From Alphaproteobacteria bacterium (GTDB lineage Bacteria > Pseudomonadota > Alphaproteobacteria > Micavibrionales > Micavibrionaceae), in contig JAJFGW010000009.1 of assembly GCA_021775915.1 (NCBI GenBank), positions 22,745-86,744 on the forward strand: a DNA stretch of 64,000 bases, given 5' to 3'. Below the pieces are notes generated by a model. It was not told the DNA's origin, searched no databases, and worked only from the letters and a program-made list of their open reading frames with translations. Shown here piece by piece: positions 10,911-24,813 of the stretch; the first letter of the stretch is position 1; each line of letters begins with the position of its first letter. A program made the translations under genes and the position numbers.

Positions 10911-11225
10911 TTACGGAGCCCTCCCAAAGGTGAGAGTAGGCACTATCGCGGGTAACCTGAAGTCCCCGGCTTGTGCTGTTGTCGCCAAAAACACGCCCCC
11001 GGCACCCCGCACGTTAACACTTGGAAAATGATCCGCCCATTGCTCCTTTTCTTCCTGAGTAAAAGCATCTCGATTAGCAATGGCCGCTTCAACACTGGGG
11101 TGATTATTCAAAGCAGACTCAACAGCCTGCCCCAATGTCTCTGCACGGCAAGGCGTGATCAGAAAACAAAGAGAAACAGCTAAAAACCCGGCATTTGCCA
11201 GCAAAGAATTTTTACTATAGGACAT
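10911..11225 (-). CDS. TolC family outer membrane protein, N-terminal part (signal peptide plus first helix) before apparent frameshift
   Basis: Signal peptide, AETLGQAVESALNNHPSVEAAIANRDA; loses TolC-like sequence after VNVRGAGG at the C5 run 10996-11000. Confidence 0.8.
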   Translation of the reverse strand: MSYSKNSLLANAGFLAVSLCFLITPCRAETLGQAVESALNNHPSVEAAIANRDAFTQEEKEQWADHFPSVNVRGAGGVFLATTAQAGDFRLPAIVPTLTFGRAP

Positions 11226-11447
11226 AATTTATCTGCGCAGATAATATAAAAGGATAAAGTAACGACTTATCACTTTGAATCTAAACAAGAACAGGCGTCA
11301 GCGCAAGTCTGTTCACACTAATTTTAACGTGCAAAGAACAAAAAGAACGAATTGAATAACCATAAAGGCTTCACAAAGGGGCTTCACAAAGCCTGAAATA
11401 TGGGGCATCTTCATGCGGCAGGCATAATAGATGAAGGAATATATCCC

Positions 11448-12671
11448 GTGGCCCTTAAAATTGCCGTACCAAAGACAACCACAGCCAACGAAGCGCGCGT
11501 TGCCGCTTCACCGGAAACCGTAAAAAAACTCATAGATATGGGCTGCGAGGTCCGCATTGAAAGCGGTGCCGGTACAACGGCCTCCGTTACAGATGAGATG
11601 TTCAAAGAGGCCGGTGCTAAAATATCAAAAACAGCTGCAGAAACCTGCAAAGGCGCCAATATCGTTCTATCGGTTCAGCCTCCCAAAGAAAGTGAAATCG
11701 AGCTTTTGCCAAAAGGCTCCCTGCTGGTTTGCCTGATGAACCCTCACGATAATGGCCCTCTCATAGATAAACTGGCCAAAGCAGGCATTAACGTCTTTGC
11801 CATGGAACTGGTGCCGCGCATTACCCGCGCGCAAGCTATGGATGTTCTGTCATCGCAAGCAAACCTTGCCGGATATAAAGCGGTTCTGGATGCTGCCGAG
11901 CAGTTCGCCCGCGCCTTCCCCATGATGATGACGGCAGCGGGAACAGTTTCCCCGGCCAGAATTTTTGTTATGGGTGCCGGCGTTGCCGGACTGCAGGCCG
12001 TCGCCACAGCAAAAAGACTCGGCGCCATTGTCTCCGCCACTGACGTCCGCCCCGCATCCAAGGAGCAGGTCGAATCACTTGGTGGTTCCTTCGTTGCCGT
12101 AGAGGACGATGAATTCAAGGAAGCTGAAACCGCAGGCGGTTATGCCAAGGAAATGTCCGCTGCCTACAAGAAAAAACAGGCGGCACTAGTTGAAGAACAT
12201 ATCGCCAAGCAAGATATTGTCATCACGACCGCCCTCATCCCCGGCAGACCTGCGCCGAAGCTAATCTCGGAGAAAATGATTAAATCCATGAAACCGGGGT
12301 CTGTCATCGTGGATCTGGCGGTTGAACGCGGCGGAAACTCCGAATTATCAGAAGCCGGAAAGGTCGTAAAAAAACACGGCGTTACCATTGTAGGCCATAA
12401 TAATGTGCCCAGCCGTATCGCGGCGAGTAGCGCGGCTTTATATGCCAAGAACCTCCTAAACCTTCTTAATATTCTTATCGACAAGGAAAGCGGCACCCTC
12501 ACCATCGACTGGGAAGATGAAGTCGTTCAGGGAATCGCGCTCACCAAAGACGGTAAACTTATCCATCCGCAGTTCTCTTCAGCTAAAAAACCTGCGGCGA
12601 AGAAAACAACCAAATCAACAACGCCCGAAAAGCCAGAAACTTCTTCAAAGAAAGCGGCAAATTCAAAATAG
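11448..12671 (+). CDS. pntAA: NAD(P) transhydrogenase subunit alpha part 1
   Basis: KIAVPKTTTANEARVAASPETVKKLIDMG, VMGAGVAGLQAVATAKRLGAIVSATDVR; GTG start at 11448 preferred over ATG 11400. Confidence 0.93.
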   Translation: MALKIAVPKTTTANEARVAASPETVKKLIDMGCEVRIESGAGTTASVTDEMFKEAGAKISKTAAETCKGANIVLSVQPPKESEIELLPKGSLLVCLMNPHDNGPLIDKLAKAGINVFAMELVPRITRAQAMDVLSSQANLAGYKAVLDAAEQFARAFPMMMTAAGTVSPARIFVMGAGVAGLQAVATAKRLGAIVSATDVRPASKEQVESLGGSFVAVEDDEFKEAETAGGYAKEMSAAYKKKQAALVEEHIAKQDIVITTALIPGRPAPKLISEKMIKSMKPGSVIVDLAVERGGNSELSEAGKVVKKHGVTIVGHNNVPSRIAASSAALYAKNLLNLLNILIDKESGTLTIDWEDEVVQGIALTKDGKLIHPQFSSAKKPAAKKTTKSTTPEKPETSSKKAANSK

Positions 12672-12683
12672 GAACTAAAAATC

Positions 12684-13097
12684 ATGGCTGATGACAACCA
12701 GACACTAACCGAAAACGCAGCAGAGCTTGCCAACCAGGCAAAAATACTCGCCGACCAGGCCGCCTCTATCGCCGTACAAGCCAGCGAAGCCGTTTCTGAA
12801 GTCGCCGGACATGGGGACGGATTTATTATTACCGGTCTGACCGTTTTTATTCTTGCCTGTTTTGTTGGCTACTACGTTGTCTGGCATGTAACACCGGCCC
12901 TGCACTCTCCGCTCATGGCTGTCACCAATGCTATTTCATCGGTCATTATTGTTGGAGCTCTTTTGGCTGTCGGCGCATCGGCGGCTGGCTTTGCCAAAAT
13001 GTTGGGTTTTGCTGCCGTTATTCTGGCCTCAGTAAATATTTTCGGCGGCTTTATCGTTTCGCGCCGCATGCTGCATATGTTTAAGAAGAAGGTTTAA
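12684..13097 (+). CDS. pntAB: NAD(P) transhydrogenase subunit alpha part 2
   Basis: TM helices with [29 protein letters not shown] and [14 protein letters not shown]-like motif. Confidence 0.93.
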   Translation: MADDNQTLTENAAELANQAKILADQAASIAVQASEAVSEVAGHGDGFIITGLTVFILACFVGYYVVWHVTPALHSPLMAVTNAISSVIIVGALLAVGASAAGFAKMLGFAAVILASVNIFGGFIVSRRMLHMFKKKV

Positions 13098-13103
13098 AAG
13101 CTA

Positions 13104-13364
13104 ATGGCGGACAAAGAAAGCTTAAGAGACAAGTTCGAGTTGGCGGCTGATTATGATTGGGTTAAACAAAAATCCACAGAAGAACCCGGCTATACTTTTC
13201 CTTTCTTCATTGAGACCAGCAAACTCATCGAAAAATGGCCCGATGGCATATCTCCTAATTCATCTACTAATAACGACAGGCATTTTTATACGTTCAGAAT
13301 GACTTACGAAGACCTTCGAAGAGTAGGGTCAATCCCTGATGTTAAAGCAATTACAATCAAATAG
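13104..13364 (+). CDS. Hypothetical 86-aa soluble protein within pnt operon
   Basis: Complete ORF with own ATG 7 nt after pntAB stop and ending 22 nt before pntB; same strand. Confidence 0.7.
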   Translation: MADKESLRDKFELAADYDWVKQKSTEEPGYTFPFFIETSKLIEKWPDGISPNSSTNNDRHFYTFRMTYEDLRRVGSIPDVKAITIK

Positions 13365-13385
13365 AAAAATAACAGGACACATTAC

Positions 13386-14777
13386 ATGACTGCACTTGCC
13401 CCCCTCGCTTATTTAGTCGCTGCCGTCTGTTTTATTATGGCGCTGCGCGGCCTGTCCCATCCCGAAACAGCCCGCAAGGGACTGACCTACGGTATAACCG
13501 GTATGGCTATTGCCGTTGTGGTTACGTTGATGAGACCGGACGTCTCATCCTATGGCTTGATTATTCTCGGCATCGCGATTGGCGGTAGCATTGGCACGGT
13601 TATTGCCAAAAAAATTGAGATGACCTCCCTGCCGGAACTAATCGCTGCGTTTCACTCTCTGGTTGGTCTGGCCGCTGTATGTGTTGCTGCTTCTGCCTTT
13701 TACAACCCGGAAGCCTATAACATCGGCACTTTCGGCGACATCAAATTTGTCAGCCTGATTGAAATGTCTCTGGGTGCAGCTATTGGTGCCATTACCTTCA
13801 CAGGCTCCATTATCGCCTGGGGGAAGTTGCAAGGTACGATCTCCGGCAATCCGGTTACTTTTGCCGGACAACATAAGCTCAATGCTATTCTTGGCGGCGC
13901 GCTATTTTTACTTATGGCTATGCTTTGCGCTACCGGCGCCAGCTTCTATTTCTGGGCCATTATATTGCTCGCTTTTGCTCTTGGCGTTCTGATGATCATC
14001 CCGATTGGCGGCGCAGACATGCCGGTGATTGTCTCGATGCTAAACAGCTATTCCGGCTGGGCGGCGGCAGGCATCGGCTTTACACTGCACAATAACTTGC
14101 TGATCATTACCGGCGCTCTGGTTGGTTCAAGTGGCGCAATCTTGTCCTACATCATGTGCAAGGGCATGAACCGCTCCTTCATCAATGTTCTACTTGGCGG
14201 CTTTGGTGGCGATGCCGCAGAAGGTGGCGCAAGCAGAGATATGGGTGACCGACAAGCCAATCTTGGGGCGGCTGAAGATGCGGCTTACCTGATGAAAAAC
14301 GCATCAAAAGTTATCATCGTTCCCGGTTATGGTATGGCTGTAGCGCAAGCACAACATGCCGTGCGCGAACTAGCAGACTCACTCAAGAAATTAGATGTCG
14401 AAGTGAAATACGCCATCCACCCGGTGGCGGGGCGTATGCCTGGCCATATGAATGTGCTGCTCGCTGAAGCTAATGTGCCTTATGACGAAGTGTTCGAGCT
14501 TGACGAAATCAATCGCGACTTTGCTCAAACTGAAGTGGTCTATGTGATCGGTGCCAATGACATCACCAACCCGGCAGCTAAAAATGACAGCGCGTCACCT
14601 ATTTACGGCATGCCTGTGCTGGATGTTGAAGATTCGCAAACTGTTCTGTTTGTTAAACGCTCATTAGGTAGCGGTTACGCCGGGATCGACAACCCGCTCT
14701 TCTACGCCGACAACACCATGATGCTACTGGACGATGCCAAGAAAATGACCGAGGGCATTATCAAAGCACTGGAATAG
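13386..14777 (+). CDS. pntB: NAD(P) transhydrogenase subunit beta
   Basis: Multi-TM domain plus domain III (VIIVPGYGMAVAQAQHAVRELAD, YAIHPVAGRMPGHMNVLLAEA). Confidence 0.95.
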   Translation: MTALAPLAYLVAAVCFIMALRGLSHPETARKGLTYGITGMAIAVVVTLMRPDVSSYGLIILGIAIGGSIGTVIAKKIEMTSLPELIAAFHSLVGLAAVCVAASAFYNPEAYNIGTFGDIKFVSLIEMSLGAAIGAITFTGSIIAWGKLQGTISGNPVTFAGQHKLNAILGGALFLLMAMLCATGASFYFWAIILLAFALGVLMIIPIGGADMPVIVSMLNSYSGWAAAGIGFTLHNNLLIITGALVGSSGAILSYIMCKGMNRSFINVLLGGFGGDAAEGGASRDMGDRQANLGAAEDAAYLMKNASKVIIVPGYGMAVAQAQHAVRELADSLKKLDVEVKYAIHPVAGRMPGHMNVLLAEANVPYDEVFELDEINRDFAQTEVVYVIGANDITNPAAKNDSASPIYGMPVLDVEDSQTVLFVKRSLGSGYAGIDNPLFYADNTMMLLDDAKKMTEGIIKALE

Positions 14778-14804
14778 TCAGCCTGCACATATTAGTATGC
14801 AGTC

Positions 14805-15815
14805 ATGAATGAGACTCTGAACAATTCCCCGGACTTGGAAGAACGCTTTTTGATGCCGGAAGGTTGGCGCTGGCATAGCTTCAAAAATCAGCAAGGGCGC
14901 CAGATTCGCTTTGGTACGGTTGCTCCTGAAAGCCACATTCCGGATGCTGTTGTCATTGGCCTGCAAGGGCTGGGGGAATATACCGAGAAGTATTTTGAAG
15001 TGGCCCATACACTTCTTGGCCAGAACTTAAGCTTCTGGATGATCGACTGGCAGGGGCAAGGCAAATCGCACCGCCACCTCAAAGATCCTCACAAAAGACA
15101 TTCCGGCAGTTTTGAAGATGACATAGCCGACTTACATTATTTTATCATGGAGTATGTAAAACATTCGGCGGTTCATCCCGATGTCGGCAGAATCCCGCTT
15201 GTTATGCTGGGGCATTCCATGGGAAGTAATATCGGCCTGCGTTATCTGCAGCAATATCCGGATGTATTTGCCTGCGCGGCTTTTACCTCCCCAATGATCG
15301 GTATCAACGCCGTCAAGAACGTACCAAACTGGCTCACGCTTGGTCTGAGCGCTACCCTGCGGGAAATAATGGATCAAGCCTATGTCGAGTTTGGCGGCAA
15401 AGGCTGGCACCCTGACATGCGCGACCACCCGCGCAAAGACATCCATTCCTCCGATCCCGTCCGAAAAGAGGTTCACAACGCCTGGTGCCTGCATGATGAA
15501 GCCTTGCAAGTCGGCAACATCACCTATGGCTGGCTGCATGAAGCCCTCTTATCCTGTAGCAAAGTACAAAAACAGGGGTTTTTGAACGATTTACAGACCC
15601 CCTGCCTATTTGCTCTCGCTGAAAAAGAAAAGCTGATCGACAATAATGTTGCCAAAAAAGTTATCGGTAGCATGCCTCATGCGGAATTATTAGAGCTACC
15701 GGACTCAAAACATGAGATACTTATGGAACGCGATAGTATTCGCGATGAGTTTTTTAAGGCCTTTGACGCACTATTGCAGGTTAATAATATCAAGGAAAAG
15801 TTGAAACCTTTTTAA
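14805..15815 (+). CDS. Alpha/beta hydrolase (lysophospholipase-like)
   Basis: GLGEYTEKYFEVA, WQGQGKSHR, LGHSMGSNIGLRYL nucleophile elbow. Confidence 0.85.
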   Translation: MNETLNNSPDLEERFLMPEGWRWHSFKNQQGRQIRFGTVAPESHIPDAVVIGLQGLGEYTEKYFEVAHTLLGQNLSFWMIDWQGQGKSHRHLKDPHKRHSGSFEDDIADLHYFIMEYVKHSAVHPDVGRIPLVMLGHSMGSNIGLRYLQQYPDVFACAAFTSPMIGINAVKNVPNWLTLGLSATLREIMDQAYVEFGGKGWHPDMRDHPRKDIHSSDPVRKEVHNAWCLHDEALQVGNITYGWLHEALLSCSKVQKQGFLNDLQTPCLFALAEKEKLIDNNVAKKVIGSMPHAELLELPDSKHEILMERDSIRDEFFKAFDALLQVNNIKEKLKPF

Positions 15816-15860
15816 AGAACGGGCACAATCTCCTCTTAAAAGATGAGGGAGAGACATACC

Positions 15861-19827
<3,967 letters not shown>

Positions 19828-19838
19828 TTTTGCCTCTT

Positions 19839-20669
19839 CTAGTCCGGCTTAAACAGAGAGTCGACAGTTTTATCCAGCCAGTTTTGATTTTTAAGCAAGA
19901 CAGCGCGCTGCTCTGTATCCAGCAACTTGTATGAACGCTCATACCATTTACTGCCCGGATAATTATGTCCCAGAACAGCGGCGACCTTTGTTGCTTCGCC
20001 TTTAAGGCCCAGCGTCATATAAGACTCGACCAGCCTGTGCAGCGCTTCGGCGACATGGGTTGTTGTCTCAAAATTCGTGACCACAACGCGGAAACGATTG
20101 ATCGCCGCATTAATTTGCCCCCGGTTCATATAATAGCGCCCAATTTCCATTTCCTTACCGGCAAGATGGTCGAGCGTTAGGTCACGCTTGAAAATTGAAT
20201 CGCGGGCATATTGGCTGTCAGGAAAGCGGCGGGTTAGAATGTCAAACGCATCCATCGCCTCTTCGGTCATCGCCTGATCGCGGGCAACATCAGAAATTTG
20301 CTCATAAAAAGACAGCGCCTTCAAATACAGCGCATAATCAACGTCCTTGTTACCGGGGTGCAGCTGAATAAAGCGCTCCAACGCCAGAATCGCCTCGTCA
20401 TAGCGCAAATCTTTATAAGAGGAATAGGCCGCCATAAGCTCGGCCCGTGTCGCCCACTGAGAATAAGGGTGCTGGCGCTCGACTTCCTCAAAAAGCCGTG
20501 TTGCTTCCTTGTAATCCTTGGCATCAAGCGCCTTGGCCGCGCCCTCGTAAAGCGCTTCAACCGGCCTGTCTTCGCCCACTTCATTATCAATGGACTTGCC
20601 CGTTCCGCACCCTGAAAGCGCAAAACCGCCTAAAATAACCAATAATATGAGGAATCTGCTGCTCTTCAT
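19839..20669 (-). CDS. bamD: Outer membrane protein assembly factor BamD (lipoprotein)
   Basis: LSGCG lipobox, TPR-like repeats AAKALDAKDYKEATRLFEEVERQHPYSQWA. Confidence 0.93.
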   Translation of the reverse strand: MKSSRFLILLVILGGFALSGCGTGKSIDNEVGEDRPVEALYEGAAKALDAKDYKEATRLFEEVERQHPYSQWATRAELMAAYSSYKDLRYDEAILALERFIQLHPGNKDVDYALYLKALSFYEQISDVARDQAMTEEAMDAFDILTRRFPDSQYARDSIFKRDLTLDHLAGKEMEIGRYYMNRGQINAAINRFRVVVTNFETTTHVAEALHRLVESYMTLGLKGEATKVAAVLGHNYPGSKWYERSYKLLDTEQRAVLLKNQNWLDKTVDSLFKPD

Positions 20670-20770
20670 GCCCTATCCGTCCTTTTTCCTAATCTTCTTA
20701 TTTAAACACCCCGGAGAGCGAAAGAAAGGACTATCTTGGTAAAATCCCCAGAGAAGAAGATAGACCAAAG

Positions 20771-21826
20771 CTAAACTGACGGGGAAGGCAGAGTAAAGTT
20801 CATCCGGTTTTTAGCCCTGCTCCATAATGTCGGAAAAAGCTCTTTATCCAGGGCTTTGAGTTGCTCCATCACCTCGTCTATGAGAGTTTTTTTATTCGTC
20901 CAATGCTCTTCAGCGCTCACACACTCATTTTCCAGACCAAGGCTACGCAGAGTTTCGTTCATATAGAGAGCCTCAGCCGCGCGGTTATCAAAATCAACAG
21001 GTTTGGATGATGTCGCTTTATCTGTTGAAGGGTGGTAAGCAGCCTCCCTTCCCGGCACACCTGTACGAAATAGCTTTTCATTCTCCTGCAACCCGTGATC
21101 TACTGGCAATTGCTCTTCACTTTCCCCTTTACGGAAGATTGGCATAGCGAGAATTGGCAAGCCTCGTGCTTTAAAATAAGCAGATAGGCTATCACAAGCG
21201 GAACGCCCTGATTTGTTATTTCCAGCAATATGATTATTTCCACATTGCTGCACAGCGATACTCGCATTATGGGCACCCGCAAAATCCATCATCATCCTGC
21301 CCATATTATGATTGCGCTCTCCCAAGCTGCTGGTGGAACGTTTTGCCCTATCTGTAAAACGAACAGCAAGGCGGCCATCACGCTGCAAATAACGAAAGAG
21401 AATATTTCTGGAGTGATCAGAATGGCTATACCCAAAAAAACCGGCCTCACACTGCAGAGCCAGAATTCCGTTGCGGTCCCGTTCCTGTAAACCGCTTTCT
21501 ATCACCGGATCGTAACGTCGGTTCATTTTATTAAAGAACGTCCGGCTAAGCCTGTTATGAGGTAGCTCGTAACCCAAAACTATTTTTTGGCCGCTATCCG
21601 CCAGCCCGTTTAAAATCAGCATATGATGGACCTTGTGCGCCGGCACGGAATGAACTTCACCGGCGAGAACAATCAGTGGCGTATCGTGCAATCCCTGGCC
21701 ATCCAGATCTTCCCGGCGCGCTAAAATAGTTGCTACGGCTTCGGTAGCACTACGCAGTATAGCCGCCGCATCCGCGTCAATCTCCACCTGCGTCATATTA
21801 ATGTCAGCCAAAGTGCTGTAATTCAT
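20771..21826 (-). CDS. Hypothetical protein with two GX2H motifs (TIKI/ChaN/erythromycin esterase-like candidate)
   Basis: IVLAGEVHSVPAHKVHHMLIL (GEVH), KIVLGYELP, late VQQCGNNHIAG (GNNH). Confidence 0.6.
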   Translation of the reverse strand: MNYSTLADINMTQVEIDADAAAILRSATEAVATILARREDLDGQGLHDTPLIVLAGEVHSVPAHKVHHMLILNGLADSGQKIVLGYELPHNRLSRTFFNKMNRRYDPVIESGLQERDRNGILALQCEAGFFGYSHSDHSRNILFRYLQRDGRLAVRFTDRAKRSTSSLGERNHNMGRMMMDFAGAHNASIAVQQCGNNHIAGNNKSGRSACDSLSAYFKARGLPILAMPIFRKGESEEQLPVDHGLQENEKLFRTGVPGREAAYHPSTDKATSSKPVDFDNRAAEALYMNETLRSLGLENECVSAEEHWTNKKTLIDEVMEQLKALDKELFPTLWSRAKNRMNFTLPSPSV

Positions 21827-21871
21827 CAGATGAATATAGAAAATACTTGAAATTATGTCAATAAAATTAAA

Positions 21872-22798
21872 CTAGGCGACAGCAACGACAGAAGCGCGGC
21901 TATCAGTGAGACCATAATCGCTAGCGACGTCGCCTTCATCCATGAAGACATCAACCATCACCCACGCGTCTTTTGTAGCAAAAAGCTTACGCAGAATGGC
22001 GTTATTCATAGAGTGACCAGGCTTATCAGCCTCATACGCCCCGAGAATTGGGCCACCGGCAAGGTAAAGATCGCCAATCGCGTCCAGCAGCTTGTGACGG
22101 ATGAACTCGTCATCATAACGCAGACCGTCATCATTCAGGATTTTGTCATCATCCAGAACAATCGCATTTTCCAGCGATCCACCGAGTGCAAGGCCGTTAG
22201 CGCGCAGCGCCTCGACCTCATGCACAAAACCGAATGTGCGGGCATCAGCCAGACCATGGCGGAAGTTACCGTTCAAAAGCTTGATTTCATGATCCTGTTT
22301 ACCAATGGACGGGTGATCAAAATCGATCCGGCCACCGAAGCGGCTCCCCGCGCAAGGCACAAGGCGGACAATCTTGCCGTCCTCTTCAATAGAAATTTCT
22401 TTCAGGATTTTTATCGCGCGGCGCGGCGCTTCCTGTACCTGCAAGCCAATTTCATCAATAGCTTCAACAAAAAGCGCAGCACTGCCATCCATCACCGGCA
22501 CTTCCGGCCCGTCCAGCTCTATAACAACATTATCAACCTCGCAGCCGCGTAGAGCCGCCATTAAATGCTCAATTGTCCCGACCGTAACGCCATCCACATT
22601 GCCTATAACCGTGCAAAGACGGGTATCTACCACGCAATCCCAACGCGCCGGAACGACGTTATCGCGGTCCGTGACATCACTACGCACGAACACAATGCCG
22701 CTATCCGCCGCCGCAGGCTTTAAGCGCATAGAGACTTCCGCACCGGAATGGAGACCGATACCGTTAATGACTATGGTTGATGGCAATGTGTGTTGCAT
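21872..22798 (-). CDS. lpxC: UDP-3-O-acyl-N-acetylglucosamine deacetylase
   Basis: TIVINGIGLHSGAEVSMRL, EHLMAALRGCEVDNVVIELDGPEVPVMDGSA, RHKLLDAIGDLYLAG; start moved to MQHTLPS at 22798. Confidence 0.97.
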   Translation of the reverse strand: MQHTLPSTIVINGIGLHSGAEVSMRLKPAAADSGIVFVRSDVTDRDNVVPARWDCVVDTRLCTVIGNVDGVTVGTIEHLMAALRGCEVDNVVIELDGPEVPVMDGSAALFVEAIDEIGLQVQEAPRRAIKILKEISIEEDGKIVRLVPCAGSRFGGRIDFDHPSIGKQDHEIKLLNGNFRHGLADARTFGFVHEVEALRANGLALGGSLENAIVLDDDKILNDDGLRYDDEFIRHKLLDAIGDLYLAGGPILGAYEADKPGHSMNNAILRKLFATKDAWVMVDVFMDEGDVASDYGLTDSRASVVAVA

Positions 22799-22833
22799 TA
22801 TATAAAGAACGCCATATCTGTTTAATATAAAAA

Positions 22834-22848
22834 TTAACCAATTATTAA
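22834..22848. promoter_or_regulatory. Candidate CtrA binding site upstream of lpxC
   Basis: TTAACCAATTATTAA = TTAA-N7-TTAA, 36-50 bp upstream of lpxC start. Confidence 0.55.
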
Positions 22849-22922
22849 CCTCACTATACAGGAACTCTATTTTACAAAACAAATCACGCTTTATTGCGCT
22901 TTGTTACAAAGGTAACTAAAGC

Positions 22923-22954
22923 AAAAAAAAGTGGAGCCCGAAGGCTCCACTCTA
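22923..22954 (-). terminator. Rho-independent terminator downstream of ftsZ
   Basis: Minus strand GTGGAGCC-TTCG-GGCTCCAC followed by eight T. Confidence 0.9.
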
Positions 22955-22980
22955 GAAAATTAGCCACTTGTTAAGAGCAA

Positions 22981-24783
22981 CTAATTGGCTTGGCGACGGA
23001 GGAAAGCCGGTATATCCAGTTCGTCTTCAGTTGTATCTTCCGCTTTCGGGACACTAATATCCAGACTACCTTGCGCCTCTTGTTGTGGCGCCCGTAATCC
23101 AGGCATGACCCCGCCTCCGGATGATGATCCTCCCGAAGAAGACTCACCTTGTTGATCTTCATGCTCTGTATGGTCATGAGACCGCAAAGGATTTGTAAAA
23201 CGTTCAAACAAAGACGGTGTCTTTTTCTTCTGCGCGCCGCTACCAGGTACCGGCGGATTCAAATTTAGACCCGACCTTGTTACACTCTGCGCTGGCGGCT
23301 CAGACTGTTGTGGTCTTTGCGCAGCAAGCGGCGGCGCACCCAGAACAGGGCTAAAAACAGCCTCAGGACTAGCAACTACTTCAGGCTCCGCAGGCCTAGG
23401 CGGAATAAAAGAGTCTTTGTAAACAGCCCCTCTCAACGCGCCAGTCTGTGGTGATGGCTGCTGAGATTGCACTTGCTGTACTTGTTGCACTGGCTGCGTC
23501 ACATTAACAGGCTCCGTCTCAAAAGCTTTTTGCTCGAACATCTCGCTTTCAGGCTCTTCCTGCTTTTTTGTTGCAGCGATCGCAGCAGCGTAACTCATGC
23601 CCGGTGCCGTTATCGGCCCTTGCGCAGGAATATTAGCCGAAACACCAGAAGAGACAGGCTCAGCCTTTGGCGCTACGACTTGCTCCTGCTTTTTTTCGCC
23701 GGCAAATGCGACCTCCGTATTTGGCTGCGCCCGCTCGAACTTACGTTCCTGCTGTTGCTGCCCGGTTACATTATTAACAACCGAGCTACCAAGCGGCCTG
23801 CCCATTCTTTGAGAATCAGCTTCAATACCCGTAGCAACGACAGAAACCCGCATAATACCTTCAAGCTGTTCATCAAAAGTCGAACCGAAGATAATATTGG
23901 CATTCGGATCAACTTCATCACGAATGCGGTTACAAGCTTCATCAACTTCGAACAACGTCATATCCGCGCCGCCAGTGACATTAATAATAACGCCGCGCGC
24001 GCCCTTCATGGAAACATCATCAAGAAGCGGATTGTTAATGGCGGATTCGGCGGCTTCAACAGCACGGCGCTCGCCTTCAGCGTCCCCCGTCCCCATCATA
24101 GCCTTACCCATTTCCAGCATAGCACTGCGAATATCTGCAAAATCCAGATTAATCAGACCCGGCATTACCATCAAATCAGTAACACCGCGCACACCGGATT
24201 GCAGAACCGAGTCAGCCATTTTAAAGGCCTCGGCAAATGTTGTTTTCTCATTAGCGACCCGAAATAAATTCTGGTTCGGTATGACAATCAGCGTATCCAC
24301 ATAACCCTGCATTTCTTCAATACCGGCATCCGCCATATTCATGCGGTGCGTACCTTCAAAATGAAACGGCTTTGTTACAACACCAACCGTCAGCACGCCC
24401 ATTTCACGGCAAGCTTTGGCAATCACCGGCGCAGCGCCTGTGCCCGTACCACCCCCCATACCGGCGGTAATAAAAGCCATATTGGAACCTTCCAGATGCT
24501 GCATCACATCATCCAGCGTCTCTTCTGCGGCTGCGCGCCCAATTTCGGGTTTTGCACCGGCACCGAGGCCGCCAGTCACGGTAACACCGAGCTGGATTTT
24601 GCTTTCACTGAGCGAACCGTCCAGAGCTTGCGCATCGGTATTGCACACGACGAACTCGCAACCCTGAAGGCCGGAGCTAATCATATTATTAACGGCATTG
24701 CCGCCCGCTCCTCCAACACCGATAACGGTTATTTTGGGAGACAATTTTTGGACTTCTTTATGAGGTATTCTGACATTGATCAT
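22981..24783 (-). CDS. ftsZ: Cell division protein FtsZ
   Basis: [31 protein letters not shown] tubulin signature, C-terminal [14 protein letters not shown]. Confidence 0.98.
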   Translation of the reverse strand: MINVRIPHKEVQKLSPKITVIGVGGAGGNAVNNMISSGLQGCEFVVCNTDAQALDGSLSESKIQLGVTVTGGLGAGAKPEIGRAAAEETLDDVMQHLEGSNMAFITAGMGGGTGTGAAPVIAKACREMGVLTVGVVTKPFHFEGTHRMNMADAGIEEMQGYVDTLIVIPNQNLFRVANEKTTFAEAFKMADSVLQSGVRGVTDLMVMPGLINLDFADIRSAMLEMGKAMMGTGDAEGERRAVEAAESAINNPLLDDVSMKGARGVIINVTGGADMTLFEVDEACNRIRDEVDPNANIIFGSTFDEQLEGIMRVSVVATGIEADSQRMGRPLGSSVVNNVTGQQQQERKFERAQPNTEVAFAGEKKQEQVVAPKAEPVSSGVSANIPAQGPITAPGMSYAAAIAATKKQEEPESEMFEQKAFETEPVNVTQPVQQVQQVQSQQPSPQTGALRGAVYKDSFIPPRPAEPEVVASPEAVFSPVLGAPPLAAQRPQQSEPPAQSVTRSGLNLNPPVPGSGAQKKKTPSLFERFTNPLRSHDHTEHEDQQGESSSGGSSSGGGVMPGLRAPQQEAQGSLDISVPKAEDTTEDELDIPAFLRRQAN

Positions 24784-24813
24784 GATGGGATCCTCTGTGA
24801 GACAAGATATTTT

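Noticed and set aside
22013-22552. 179-aa plus-strand ORF
   Set aside because: Antisense to lpxC; shadow ORF.
23467-24267. 266-aa plus-strand ORF
   Set aside because: Antisense to ftsZ, low-complexity translation; artefact.
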